Source: Saprospiraceae bacterium | GTDB taxonomy: Bacteria > Bacteroidota > Bacteroidia > Chitinophagales > Saprospiraceae | Direction of reading: 5' to 3' | DNA: 35,870 nt | Assembly (NCBI GenBank): GCA_027488855.1 | Contig: JAIYAV010000239.1 | Coordinates: 1 to 35,870 of the forward strand | In this document: piece after piece, positions 1-8,400 of the stretch | Layout: each line of letters starts with the position of its first letter | How positions within the stretch are numbered: position 1 is the first letter of the stretch | The notes under the pieces: generated by a model | What the model was told of the DNA's origin: nothing | Seen by the model: only the letters and a program-made list of their open reading frames with translations | Database searches by the model: none | Made by a program: the position numbers and the translations under genes

Positions 1-639
1 AGTCAAGGAAGATTGATCCCGGGTGCAACTCATACCAATGTCCCCAATGTTGGTATTGGCAGCGATGATGAGGTGCATGGTGGTCCCAGCCGTATTGGTA
101 TTGACATTGGGCTTAAGTTTCAGGGTACTCAAATCCATGCCAAACATCTTGCGCAAAGCCAGGTAATCCGCCTCCGTGGAGGAGTAAAACTCCCGCAGAT
201 AAGCATCGTTGATTTCTTGTTTCGTCAGCGCTTTGAAGGAATCGGCGTGCAGTAGTTTCGAAGTGTCATCGGGGTCGTCGGTCAGGTAAGGTTTTTCCAT
301 ATCTTCCAGGAAGATGATGTGATCCGGGTTGTAGCCGTACTGACCAGCAGCGGTGATGAATTTTGGATTGGAGCCTATGAGTACTAGGTATTCGCTGGCA
401 TCTGTTTTGCCGTGTTCAGATTTGTAGTCTACGTTCACCACTTTGTACATGTTTTCGGCGTTGTAGGCCACGCGCATGTACATTTTGCTGTCGTTAAAAA
501 TAACCAGTAGTCCCTTGTATTTGACGTTCGCTTTATCGGTAAACTTGATCTCAAACAGGTCTTGTGCAGGTAATAAATGGGCAGCAAAGCACAATACTGC
601 CAAAATGGATAATGCCCGTGTTAAGCATTGTTGTCTCAT
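1..639 (-). CDS. secreted protein, 3' end cut off; possible caspase-like peptidase
   Basis: An open frame of 213 codons starts at the ATG at 637-639 (minus strand) and runs off the left edge with no stop. Residues 1-25 are a signal peptide (basic MRQQ start, hydrophobic LSILAVLCFAAHLL, cleavage near LPA-QD), so the product is exported. The middle part is a small soluble domain that I do not recognise. The last visible residues read MHLIIAANT, then IGMSCTRD. This resembles the first strand of caspase (peptidase C14) domains of the type 'hhhhhA.T....IG.S...D'. If so, the catalytic His and Cys lie outside the window. The peptidase call is inference; only the secreted nature is well supported. 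Confidence 0.6.
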   Translation of the reverse strand, partial: MRQQCLTRALSILAVLCFAAHLLPAQDLFEIKFTDKANVKYKGLLVIFNDSKMYMRVAYNAENMYKVVNVDYKSEHGKTDASEYLVLIGSNPKFITAAGQYGYNPDHIIFLEDMEKPYLTDDPDDTSKLLHADSFKALTKQEINDAYLREFYSSTEADYLALRKMFGMDLSTLKLKPNVNTNTAGTTMHLIIAANTNIGDIGMSCTRDQSSLT

Positions 640-826
640 AGTGTAGCGGTTTTAATGAGCTGGAATCATCAGGCTGACGCCAAACTGCTGAAAGATATTG
701 CTTTGTTTTTCAAGGTATAACTTTTTTTTAAGAAAAATTTCGACCAAAACAGCAAGAAGATCAATACAGCGTCGAAAGCGGTCAATAAAGTATTGGAGGG
801 AGTATTGGAAGCTTGCGTAACTTTGT

Positions 827-925
827 AAATGAAAAGTGAAAAATGAACAATGAAAAATGGCAGCCAATTTTTTTATTGTTTACTTCTCACTTGTTTTCAT
901 TTTTCATTTTTCATTTTTCATTTTT
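827..925. repeat. inverted repeat built of 7-nt words upstream of the MFS gene
   Basis: The left arm has units ATGAAAA, GTGAAAA, ATGAACA, ATGAAAA, ATGG starting exactly every 7 nt from 829. The right arm has TTTTCAT four times in perfect 7-nt register (894-921). The arms are near-complements, so the RNA could fold into a long A/U-rich hairpin with a loop of about 35 nt. The right arm ends against the start codon at 926. Confidence 0.75.
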
Positions 926-2089
926 ATGACTGCGCATTTACGTCTCTTTTTCAACCACAGCACCAGCCGAGCCATCGGTTTGGTTTTTGCCATGCAAGGT
1001 TTGTTGTTTGGCACCTGGTCGTCGATGATTCCCTTCATCAAGCAGAAATTTCAACTGGATGAAGCCCAATTGGGTTTGTTGTTGCTGGCGTTGCCTATCG
1101 GTAGTACCATTATGAACCCTATTTCGGTGAGTATTTTGCATCGTTTGGGTACGGTTAAAACCACCTTGTTGGCCCGTACTTTGGGTTCTATGTTCTTTGT
1201 AGTTCCTTTTTTAATGCCCAACCCATGGTTGACCGCAGCAGCATTGACCTTGCTTGGTACGACTTTTTCTGCCACCAATGTGTCGATGAATACGGCGGCT
1301 ACCACGCTTGAAAATACTGAGGGCATCCGCATCATGGCGACCTGTCATGCATTGTGGTCGAGTGGCGCCATGTTTGGTGCTGCTATTGGCGCTACTGCGG
1401 TAGGAATGGGCGTACACCCGGTCACCCACGTGATGTTGATTGGTTCGGTTCTGCTCTTATCAACACTGCTGATTTACCAGGCTTTTCAGCGAGTGCCCAA
1501 CGAAGTAACGGCGAGCAAAAACAATGGTCCAAGGCCCAAGTTCAAAATGCCCAGTGCGGCTTTGTGGGGCTTGATTGCAATTAGTTTGTGTACCAATCTC
1601 ACCGAAGGGACCATGGCCGATTGGTCGGCGGTGTACATGCGTGAGGTTGTCCAGGCACCTGCGGCATTGTGGGGTTGGGGATTTGCAGCCTATGCGTTTT
1701 TTATGGCCTTGACTCGTTTTATGGGGGATGCCATTCTGAAAAATTACGGAGGTGGCCCGGTTTTGCGGGTCGGTGGAATCATTGCGGCAAGTGGTTTATT
1801 GCTGGCCATTTTGTTGCCTTATGCACCCACTACGTTGCTTGGTTTTGCCATGGTAGGCGCCGGAGTTTCCTTGGGTGCACCCGTGTTGTACAGTGCTGCC
1901 GCCAAGGTGCCGGGCATGGCTCCGGGTGCCGGTCTGGCCACGATGAATACTTTTGCGATGATCGGATTTTTGGGTGGCCCGGCCATCATAGGCTTCATTG
2001 CCAAAGCTTTTAGTTTGCAGATGGCGCTGGGGGTAGTGGTTTTGATGGGCTGTGTGTGGATTTGGCGGGCTGGGTATTTGAAGGCGTGA
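926..2089 (+). CDS. MFS transporter
   Basis: A 387-residue integral inner-membrane protein of the major facilitator superfamily. It has about 12 hydrophobic segments, a basic loop after the second segment (LHRLGTVKTTLLARTLG, the usual position of the MFS motif A loop), and a polar stretch near the middle (VPNEVTASKNNGPRPKFK) joining two six-helix halves. Family members of this type (FucP/YbjJ-like) export or import sugars and other small solutes by proton coupling; the substrate cannot be told. An in-frame ATG at 857 would add 23 residues encoded by the AT-rich inverted repeat. I chose 926 because MTAHLRLFFNHSTSRAIG is a normal MFS N-terminus. It is a single gene, closed downstream by a strong terminator. 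Confidence 0.85.
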   Translation: MTAHLRLFFNHSTSRAIGLVFAMQGLLFGTWSSMIPFIKQKFQLDEAQLGLLLLALPIGSTIMNPISVSILHRLGTVKTTLLARTLGSMFFVVPFLMPNPWLTAAALTLLGTTFSATNVSMNTAATTLENTEGIRIMATCHALWSSGAMFGAAIGATAVGMGVHPVTHVMLIGSVLLLSTLLIYQAFQRVPNEVTASKNNGPRPKFKMPSAALWGLIAISLCTNLTEGTMADWSAVYMREVVQAPAALWGWGFAAYAFFMALTRFMGDAILKNYGGGPVLRVGGIIAASGLLLAILLPYAPTTLLGFAMVGAGVSLGAPVLYSAAAKVPGMAPGAGLATMNTFAMIGFLGGPAIIGFIAKAFSLQMALGVVVLMGCVWIWRAGYLKA

Positions 2090-2093
2090 ACAA

Positions 2094-2135
2094 AAAAAGC
2101 CCCCAACTGCTATGACAAACAATTGGGGGCTTTTT
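2094..2135. terminator. bidirectional intrinsic terminator
   Basis: A perfect 13-bp stem (2094-2106 with 2123-2135) has a GCCCCC/GGGGGC core, an A run on one side and a T run on the other. It lies between the convergent MFS and LysM genes and can serve both. Confidence 0.9.
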
Positions 2136-2156
2136 GTATCGCGTAATCCGCTCCAA

Positions 2157-2552
2157 TTATGGATTTGGAATGTCCAAAACCTGACCAACAACGATCAAAT
2201 CTGGATCCTTCAGCGTGTCTTTGTTCGCTTCAAAGATGGCTACATACTTGCTGGCATCATCGAAGTAGTGCTTGGCAATTTTGCCCAAAGTTTCGCCCGC
2301 AACTACAGTGTGCTTGTGGAAAACACTTTCGTCACTGACTTTGATGTTGGCTTTTACATCCGCGGGAGCAGCATCGTCTTTCTTCAAACCGTTGATGGTT
2401 TTCAGCTTGTCCCAAATGGCGTTGCGCAGGTAAGGTGTAGCTACGGTGCCATTAAAAACGATGTGGCCATCTTCTTCGTGGAAGTTTTCCATTTCGGCGC
2501 CAACTTCTTTGGCATAATCAAGGGCGGATTGGTACTTGTCTTTCAGTGACAT
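2157..2552 (-). CDS. BON/LysM domain protein, Kbp (YgaU)-like
   Basis: A small soluble protein of 131 residues without a signal peptide. Residues 1-75 look like a BON-type domain (alpha-beta pattern with EDGHIVFNGTVATPYLRNAIW). Residues 80-131 are a LysM domain (HTVVAGETLGKIAKHYF through VVGQVLDIP). The order and length match E. coli Kbp (149 aa), a cytoplasmic potassium-binding protein of BON plus LysM; a potassium role here is inference from that architecture. An upstream in-frame ATG (2633) would add 27 residues of unrelated composition. ATG at 2552 gives MSLKDKYQSAL, the natural start. It converges on the MFS gene and shares its terminator. Confidence 0.85.
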   Translation of the reverse strand: MSLKDKYQSALDYAKEVGAEMENFHEEDGHIVFNGTVATPYLRNAIWDKLKTINGLKKDDAAPADVKANIKVSDESVFHKHTVVAGETLGKIAKHYFDDASKYVAIFEANKDTLKDPDLIVVGQVLDIPNP

Positions 2553-2661
2553 TTCAATTGGTTTTTTATAGGTTGAAAAGAAATAGCAACTAGTTTGACA
2601 AATGTTAGCAATAATCATGAGATGAGCAAACATCTGTGGGTTAAATTAAGGTTACGCTTTG

Positions 2662-5600
2662 TCAGGGATGTTGCTCAAAAAACGAATAAGCCATTTCTAC
2701 CACTTTTCCCATCACCTCGTTGGCTAACTTTTCATTTGTCCAGCCTTTAGACAGGAGGGTAAAGGAAAAGTAACGCCCCCCAGGGGAAATTAATAAGGCC
2801 GAATCGTGATGATGGGCCGTAATCCAACCCGTTTTGTGGGCAACCTGCACATCTGCGGGCAGTCGGGTGGGAATGACATTGTTGAATTCCTGATCAGCAA
2901 GAATGGCGAGCATGGCTTTACAATCCTCCGGTCGGCCTGCTTCACCTTTGCCAATGCGCTCCATCAGCAGCATGAGGTCGTAGGCCGTCGTACTGTTGTT
3001 CAAGCCAGCAGCGTAGGCTTTGCTGTCTTCCACTCCCCGGCGTACCATGATGTCGCTTAACCCCAACTCACGCATCGTTTGAGTGGTTTTTTCAGCGCCG
3101 ACCAACTCAATCAGCATATTGGTGGCCAAATTGGAGCTGCGTACAATCATTGCCCGCGCCAGATCAGCAATGCTCACCTTTTGCCCCAAACGCCGATACC
3201 AAATCGAATCCGAATCGTCACTTTCACTCAAGGAATAAGGGCTGCCATCGACTATACTTTTGAATTCATTTTTTAGCGCCAGCGAATCACTGAGTTTAAA
3301 TTTGCCTTGGGCTGCCTGCTTGTACAGTTCCACCAGCACCGGTGTCTTCATGGTACTGGCAGGATGAAGGCTGATTTTTTCATTGATAAAAACGGCATTG
3401 TTCGGATTTTTCAGATCGCGAAAGGCGATATGAAAAGTAGCTTCCGGGCAACGCGCCAGTTCGGATTTGATGGCCTGATTCAAGGCAGCGAGATTTTGTG
3501 GGATTCCACCTTTATTGCTTGGCTCCCGCCGCATTTTGGCTGCCCGAAACAACAAATCTGCTGACATCAACACCTTATTCCGCAAGCGATAGGAAAAATT
3601 GGGGTTTTGCGCCAAAAACTGCCGCACCGTCGCCGCTGCTTCCGCCGAATTGTGCCCACCCAAAACGGCAGAGATCCAACGGCGTGGAAAAAAAATGTCG
3701 CCCGTGCGTTGAATTTCTTCCAGTAGTTCCAATGCTGGGCGGATGTAATGCAGTTTTGCGCTGGCCGGGCGACGAGGATGGTTCAAGTAACCGAGGGCAT
3801 CTTCTACCCAAGGCTCGTAGTCGCGGTTTTCGTCTTTTTTGAGGCTTTCAAAAAAAGCATCGCGTTGGGCCTGCTCGGCAGCAAACACCGGGCGGAGAAA
3901 CTGGAGCCGTTGTTTGCGATCGGGGTTGCTCGTTTCGGCCAATTGTTGCGCCAAAATAGCCTGAGCACGATGAGGCCAGCGCAGTGCAATGGCACAAGCC
4001 AAATCAATGCGTTGACTTTCAGAAAGTGCTAATCCAGGAATAGTGAGGCTTTTGTTCCAAATGCGGTACAATTTCTGTACCCCCGGCCAGGTTTCGACCA
4101 GCGATTGATAAGCGCCAAAATAAGCCAAACGTGCCGAAGGGTCCTTGGCCTGTTGCAACAAACCCCAGAGCAGTTCTTCTATGGCTCCTTTGTTGCTCAA
4201 TTGGAGTTCTGGATCAGCAAAACGCCAGTACAGGGTTTGCAACTGATCGAGCAATTGTTGGCGGTTTAGCGGTTCTTGTTCCTGGGGGAGTGCTGCCAGG
4301 ATGCTTTCAAGTAGGGTAGAAGGGGGCATGGCTTCATGCAAAAACTCTTCCCAAAGGGCCATCCTTGCTGCCCCGCGTAGCAAGGGGTCTTTGATTTTGG
4401 GTGTCTGTTGCAAAAAATAAGTCAGCGAACGCATGTCCAGTCGGCAAAAACCATAACTCATCGGCGAAGTCAACAACAGGCTGGCTTGGGGAAGAGGATA
4501 GCCTTTGACGCGGTTGATTTCGGTTTTTTCTCCTACAATTTCTATGGGCAATGAGGCGACGCTGTCGGGATAAAACAGGGCCAACTGGGTTTGTTCCGGC
4601 CAATATTTGCCAGAAGCGGAAGTTTTAAGTTGGCGCACCACCAGTTTGTCCAATCCCTGCCCATTGCCCACTTGTTCCAATACAAACTGCGGCATGCCCG
4701 CTTCTTTGACCCATACCTGACTCCAAGTGGCGAGGTCTTTGGGGCAGTACTGATCCAAAATGCCAATCAACTGATCCCAGGTGGCATTGCCATAACTATA
4801 GGTGCGCAAATACTCCTGGAGCCCCTTGCGCATTTGTTCTTCGCCCATCATAGCCTCCAGTTGGCGCATCACCACCGGGGCTTTTTGGTAAATGATGCCG
4901 CCGTAGAGGCTACCTGCGTTTTTGAGGTTTTCGAGTTCCTGCTGAATGGGGTGGCTACCCTCCGAGCGATCTTCGGAATAGGCGGTTGGCTGATGCGCTA
5001 GCAAAAAGCGCAATTCGTGATTGATTTTGGGAAAAGAGGGATTGACAATTTTGGCGGCCATAAAATTGGCAAATACCTCTTTGAGCCACACATCGTTGAA
5101 CCAGTTCATGGTCACCAAATCGCCAAACCACATGTGGGCCGTTTCGTGGGCGATCAGACTGGCGCGACCCAGTTTTTGATTTTCGGTGGCATTTTCATCC
5201 AGCATCAGGCTGGCTTCGCGGTAAAAAATAGCGCCGATGTGCTCCATGCCGCCGTATTGAAAGCCGGGCATGAGGGCAAAATCGAGTTTGGCAAAAGGCA
5301 GTTTGATTCCGGTATAGTTTTCCATCCATTCAATGGCGTGGATGTGCAGGTCAAAAATGCTGGCGAGGTTGCGCTGTACCTTGGCTTGATCGGTTTCGCG
5401 GTAGAGCATGGTCATGCTGCGGCCATTGCGGGTTTCAGTCGCTTTTTGGAATTTGCCTGCGCAAAAGGCAAACACATAGGTGCTGAAGGCTTCGGTGGTT
5501 TTGAAGTGCAGTTGTTTGCGCCCAGCATTTTCGCTGCTCTTATCCAGCGGCCCATTGCCCATGGCCTCCCAGTCGCTGGGTACGTCCAGGTGCAGGGTGT

Positions 5601-6090
5601 AGCGGGCTTTCAGATTGGGTTGGTCAAAACAGGGGAATACCGTGGATGCTCTGTCGGGTACCACGAGGGTGTACAGGTAATCGGCGCTGCGGTTGAGGGA
5701 TTGATTACTGGCTTCAAAACTGATTTGCACCTGATTGACCCCAATTTTAAGCTTTTTAGCGGGGAGGATAAAATGCCCTTGACTGTGTTGACCACTTATC
5801 TTTTTTCCATTGATGCTGCATTGTCCCTGCCAGGTTTTGCCGGGTTTAAAATCGAGGAGCAGGTCTTGGTTTTTGTTTTTGAGCTCAAAACTGATGTTGA
5901 CCGTCCCGGTAATGGGATCTGTTTTGGCCAGGGGGATTTGTAGATTCAGGTCATAAACAATGGCGCTGAGGTTTTGGGCCCGCCATTGTGCCAATTCCCA
6001 GCTTACACCTTCTTCCAGTGGGATGGGGGGATTTTTTTGTGCAAAAGCCATAGTGGAACCAATCAGAAGTGCGATGATTACAAGACGCAT
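2662..6090 (-). CDS. M1 aminopeptidase fused to class A beta-lactamase-like hydrolase
   Basis: A 1142-residue exported protein (signal peptide 1-18, ending MAFA-Q). Residues 30-480 are an M1 metallopeptidase: GGMEH at 280-284 (substrate N-terminus site), HETAH at 315-319 with E338 (zinc ligands H315, H319, E338; catalytic E316) and Y401 as the transition-state Tyr. A helical ERAP/ARM-like part follows. Residues about 880-1142 are a serine beta-lactamase/D,D-peptidase-like domain: STMK at 912-915 (nucleophile S912, K915), SSN at 985-987 in the SDN position, and KTG at 1086-1088. All key residues of both domains are present, so both may be active. Likely role: periplasmic peptide trimming plus hydrolysis of a beta-lactam-like or ester/peptide bond; the substrate of the second domain is unknown. 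Single gene, no partner. Confidence 0.9.
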   Translation of the reverse strand: MRLVIIALLIGSTMAFAQKNPPIPLEEGVSWELAQWRAQNLSAIVYDLNLQIPLAKTDPITGTVNISFELKNKNQDLLLDFKPGKTWQGQCSINGKKISGQHSQGHFILPAKKLKIGVNQVQISFEASNQSLNRSADYLYTLVVPDRASTVFPCFDQPNLKARYTLHLDVPSDWEAMGNGPLDKSSENAGRKQLHFKTTEAFSTYVFAFCAGKFQKATETRNGRSMTMLYRETDQAKVQRNLASIFDLHIHAIEWMENYTGIKLPFAKLDFALMPGFQYGGMEHIGAIFYREASLMLDENATENQKLGRASLIAHETAHMWFGDLVTMNWFNDVWLKEVFANFMAAKIVNPSFPKINHELRFLLAHQPTAYSEDRSEGSHPIQQELENLKNAGSLYGGIIYQKAPVVMRQLEAMMGEEQMRKGLQEYLRTYSYGNATWDQLIGILDQYCPKDLATWSQVWVKEAGMPQFVLEQVGNGQGLDKLVVRQLKTSASGKYWPEQTQLALFYPDSVASLPIEIVGEKTEINRVKGYPLPQASLLLTSPMSYGFCRLDMRSLTYFLQQTPKIKDPLLRGAARMALWEEFLHEAMPPSTLLESILAALPQEQEPLNRQQLLDQLQTLYWRFADPELQLSNKGAIEELLWGLLQQAKDPSARLAYFGAYQSLVETWPGVQKLYRIWNKSLTIPGLALSESQRIDLACAIALRWPHRAQAILAQQLAETSNPDRKQRLQFLRPVFAAEQAQRDAFFESLKKDENRDYEPWVEDALGYLNHPRRPASAKLHYIRPALELLEEIQRTGDIFFPRRWISAVLGGHNSAEAAATVRQFLAQNPNFSYRLRNKVLMSADLLFRAAKMRREPSNKGGIPQNLAALNQAIKSELARCPEATFHIAFRDLKNPNNAVFINEKISLHPASTMKTPVLVELYKQAAQGKFKLSDSLALKNEFKSIVDGSPYSLSESDDSDSIWYRRLGQKVSIADLARAMIVRSSNLATNMLIELVGAEKTTQTMRELGLSDIMVRRGVEDSKAYAAGLNNSTTAYDLMLLMERIGKGEAGRPEDCKAMLAILADQEFNNVIPTRLPADVQVAHKTGWITAHHHDSALLISPGGRYFSFTLLSKGWTNEKLANEVMGKVVEMAYSFFEQHP

Positions 6091-6149
6091 GTACTGGTGT
6101 TATGTGGATGAGGGATGAAAATCCTATTGCCTGGAAATATACAACTACC

Positions 6150-6944
6150 TCACCGCTTCAACAAATTTTCATACGTATCTACTACATAATAGACCACATT
6201 CCCTTCAATGGTTTTACCGTGCTTTTGATTCAGCATTTGTCGGCCAAATTTGTTAAACCCTTGTACGTACACACAAATGGTTTGAGGCGGAATAGACAAA
6301 TCTACCCTTTCAGCGTAGTAGCCATCCAATACCAACAAATTTTGTGTCGCATTTTGATACCGCAGCACTTCATTGCCTTTGGCCATGCGGAAGGGGTCTA
6401 TGGGGAGTGTTGTGCCCAAATAGCCACTATCATCCACTTGCAAATGGGTGTTTCCCTGGGCGTCTATTTCGAAAGGCTTTCCGTCGGGCTGATGATAGGC
6501 GATACAAAACTTACCCCTGAATCCTTCAGGAAGGGTGATGATCGTTTTGGGCTCTTTGGAAAAATCGAGGTCTTCAGGCGTTGCTCCGTCTTTGTAAAAC
6601 AAACGGACTTCGTCGATGCAATCCTCCATTCCTTCCCTGTCCTGGAAGCTGTAATACACCATAAAATTGTGTTCAAGCTGAATCCTTCCACGAAAAAGGC
6701 TGTCTACTTCAATGCCATCATAATAGCCCCCGTCTTTGTGAATGGTGTACTTATAGGTCTTTCCAGAAAACCATTCCATATCAGGATTAAACGAAAAATA
6801 TCCGAGCGAGTCAACCTGAATAAAAAATTCGGGTATGGTGGAGTGGTGCCAACGACCCAGGATGGAGTTGTTTTGGGCAAAAAGTAAAATGCTTTGCAGG
6901 AAGAAAATGAGTACTAAGGCGAGTTTAGTCAATTGCGTAGTCAT
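6150..6944 (-). CDS. secreted protein of unknown function
   Basis: 264 residues with a clear signal peptide (MTTQLTKLALVLIFFLQSILLFA-Q). The mature part is beta-rich and aromatic, beginning with NNSILGRWHHSTIPEFFIQ, a 'lipocalin-like' opening (GxW) seen in many small Bacteroidota exported proteins. A second half follows after about residue 130 (KTIITLPEGFRGKFCIAYHQPDGKP). I do not recognise a family or catalytic motif. It starts 59 bp before the M1 fusion gene on the same strand and could be co-transcribed with it. No lipobox Cys and no T9SS C-terminal domain are seen, so the periplasm is the likely location. Confidence 0.75.
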   Translation of the reverse strand: MTTQLTKLALVLIFFLQSILLFAQNNSILGRWHHSTIPEFFIQVDSLGYFSFNPDMEWFSGKTYKYTIHKDGGYYDGIEVDSLFRGRIQLEHNFMVYYSFQDREGMEDCIDEVRLFYKDGATPEDLDFSKEPKTIITLPEGFRGKFCIAYHQPDGKPFEIDAQGNTHLQVDDSGYLGTTLPIDPFRMAKGNEVLRYQNATQNLLVLDGYYAERVDLSIPPQTICVYVQGFNKFGRQMLNQKHGKTIEGNVVYYVVDTYENLLKR

Positions 6945-7012
6945 AATGAGTTAAGTTTTTTACAAAACAACGTTCGTTTATCTCCCGAAAATTGTGACCA
7001 TTTAAAATTTAA

Positions 7013-7165
7013 AAAGCCTTATTTTATCTGCTCAAAGTGGATTACACAGAAGCTGACCCAGAGATAGCGCAGCAGGGCGTAATAGGTTTGCAAATACACG
7101 GGGGTGGAAAAGCATTGGCATCCTACAAAGATATTTCAATTAGGAAAAAAGCACCGTGGAGATAA
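7013..7165 (+). pseudogene. C-terminal remnant of a DUF1080 (3-keto-disaccharide hydrolase-type) gene
   Basis: A frame of about 50 codons with no start codon of its own ends at TAA 7163-7165. It reads KVDYTEADPEIAQQG, then VIGLQIHGGGKALASYKDIS. That is the usual last strand pair of DUF1080 domains ('..VDYTE.DP....G.I.LQIHGG....v.fkDI.I'). A stop codon (7010-7012) closes the frame upstream, and nothing of the 150-200 residue domain body precedes it. So this is the tail of a deleted or broken gene, not a functional one. Confidence 0.7.
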
Positions 7166-7202
7166 AACAAGATTTAGACAAGCGCTTAAAGCCCAAACGA
7201 AA

Positions 7203-7236
7203 AAAGGCTCCTCAATCAACTGATTAAGAAGCCTTT
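7203..7236 (-). terminator. terminator of tRNA-Asn
   Basis: Read on the minus strand just past the tRNA, AAAGGCT pairs with AGCCTTT. Inner pairing AATCA/TGATT extends the stem, and a T run follows. It fits intrinsic termination of the tRNA transcript. Confidence 0.8.
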
Positions 7237-7245
7237 ATCTTTTTG

Positions 7246-7319
7246 CGCCTCAGGTAGGGCTCGAACCTACGACCTACGGATTAACAGTCCGCCGCTCTAA
7301 CCGGCTGAGCTACTGAGGC
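7246..7319 (-). tRNA. tRNA-Asn (GTT)
   Basis: A 74-nt cloverleaf reads on the minus strand. The acceptor stem is GCCTCAG/CTGAGGC, the D-stem GCTC/GAGC, and the anticodon stem GCGGA/TCCGT with loop CTGTTAA (anticodon GTT). The T-arm is GTAGG TTCGAGC CCTAC and the discriminator base is G. CCA is not encoded. It decodes AAC/AAU; the cognate asnS lies in the same window at 30899. Confidence 0.97.
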
Positions 7320-7417
7320 ACTTGCCGGTGCAATTATCGAATTGCGTGTGCAAATGTATGCCAACTCAAAATAATGTGCAATATTTGCGGCATAATTTTT
7401 TCAAAAAACTTTTCATC

Positions 7418-8344
7418 ATGAGTTTACTTGCGGTTGGAACTGTTGCTTTCGACGACATTGAGACCCCCATGGGCCGGGCAGAAATGGCCATTGGCGGGGC
7501 TGCAACCTACATTACGTTGGCGGCATCTCATTTTTTGAATGACTTGCGCCTGGTGTCGGTCATTGGGGATGATTTCCCGCAAGACATGTTGAATTTTATG
7601 CGCCAAAGAGGAATTGACCTCGAAGGCTTGCAGGTGAAGGCAGGCGAAAAGTCCTTCTTTTGGGCTGGCCGCTACCACAACAACATGAATTCCCGCGATA
7701 CACTGGATACCCAGTTGAACGTACTGGCCGATTTTGACCCCGTTTTGCCGGATGCCTATAAAGATACGGATTACCTGATGTTGGGCAACCTGACACCAGC
7801 GGTACAGTTGCGGGTAATCGAGCAAATGAACAAACGCCCCAAGCTGATCGCCCTCGACACCATGAATTTTTGGATGGATATCGCCTGGGACAGCCTGATG
7901 GAAGTGCTGGGCAAAATCGATATGCTGATCATCAACGATGAAGAAGCCCGCCAATTGTCGGGTGAACATTCACTGGTGAAGGCTGCTCACAAAATTCACG
8001 CCTTGGGCCCACGTTTTTTGGTAATCAAAAAAGGAGAGCATGGTGCACTCCTGTTTGAAGGCGATAAGCTCTTCTTTGCTCCGGCCTTGCCACTCCAAGA
8101 AGTGACCGACCCAACTGGTGCTGGTGATACTTTTGCAGGTGGATTCATGGGCTACATTGCCAAAACCCAGGATACTTCCTTCGAAAATATGAAGCGTGCG
8201 ATCATTTATGGTTCTGCGATGGCTTCTTTCTGCGTAGAGCAATTCAGTGTAAATGCACTCAAATCCCTGGACGCCGCCCAAATCAACGAACGGGTTAAAC
8301 GTTTTGTGGAATTGGTGAATTTTGATCTGGTGATGGAGATTTGA
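7418..8344 (+). CDS. PfkB-family carbohydrate kinase
   Basis: 308 residues of the ribokinase/PfkB fold, cytoplasmic. The N-terminal glycine pair lies in MAIGGAATYITLAAS (sugar-binding strand and lid). The C-terminal PfkB signature is DPTGAGDTFAGGF, with the GAGD anion hole and catalytic base D237. The family phosphorylates a sugar, nucleoside or related hydroxyl with ATP; the substrate is not evident. Annotations of close Bacteroidota homologues as sugar or adenosine kinases would be guesses. The frame is open upstream to 7322, but those residues overlap the tRNA flank and are not protein-like. ATG 7418 gives MSLLAVGTVAFDDIETP, the standard first beta strand. It is monocistronic; a REP-like block follows. 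Confidence 0.9.
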   Translation: MSLLAVGTVAFDDIETPMGRAEMAIGGAATYITLAASHFLNDLRLVSVIGDDFPQDMLNFMRQRGIDLEGLQVKAGEKSFFWAGRYHNNMNSRDTLDTQLNVLADFDPVLPDAYKDTDYLMLGNLTPAVQLRVIEQMNKRPKLIALDTMNFWMDIAWDSLMEVLGKIDMLIINDEEARQLSGEHSLVKAAHKIHALGPRFLVIKKGEHGALLFEGDKLFFAPALPLQEVTDPTGAGDTFAGGFMGYIAKTQDTSFENMKRAIIYGSAMASFCVEQFSVNALKSLDAAQINERVKRFVELVNFDLVMEI

Positions 8345-8400
8345 AACCAATGGGGAGTTTCAGCGGTTCTAGAAGAAAGAGATAAATCTAAACGTCTCAA

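Noticed and set aside
857-925. Upstream start for the MFS gene
   Set aside because: The extra residues are encoded by the 7-nt repeat and read as Phe-rich low complexity; the family start is at 926.
5017-5943. 308-codon open frame on the plus strand
   Set aside because: It lies wholly antisense to the M1 peptidase domain, whose zinc motif proves the minus-strand frame; composition is not protein-like.
6102-6887. 261-codon open frame on the plus strand
   Set aside because: Antisense to the secreted protein at 6150-6944, which has a proper signal peptide; no recognisable domain in the antisense frame.
7246-7319. tRNA-Asn as an att site of an integrated element
   Set aside because: No integrase and no second copy of the tRNA 3' end was seen in the window; only the DUF1080 remnant hints at past events.
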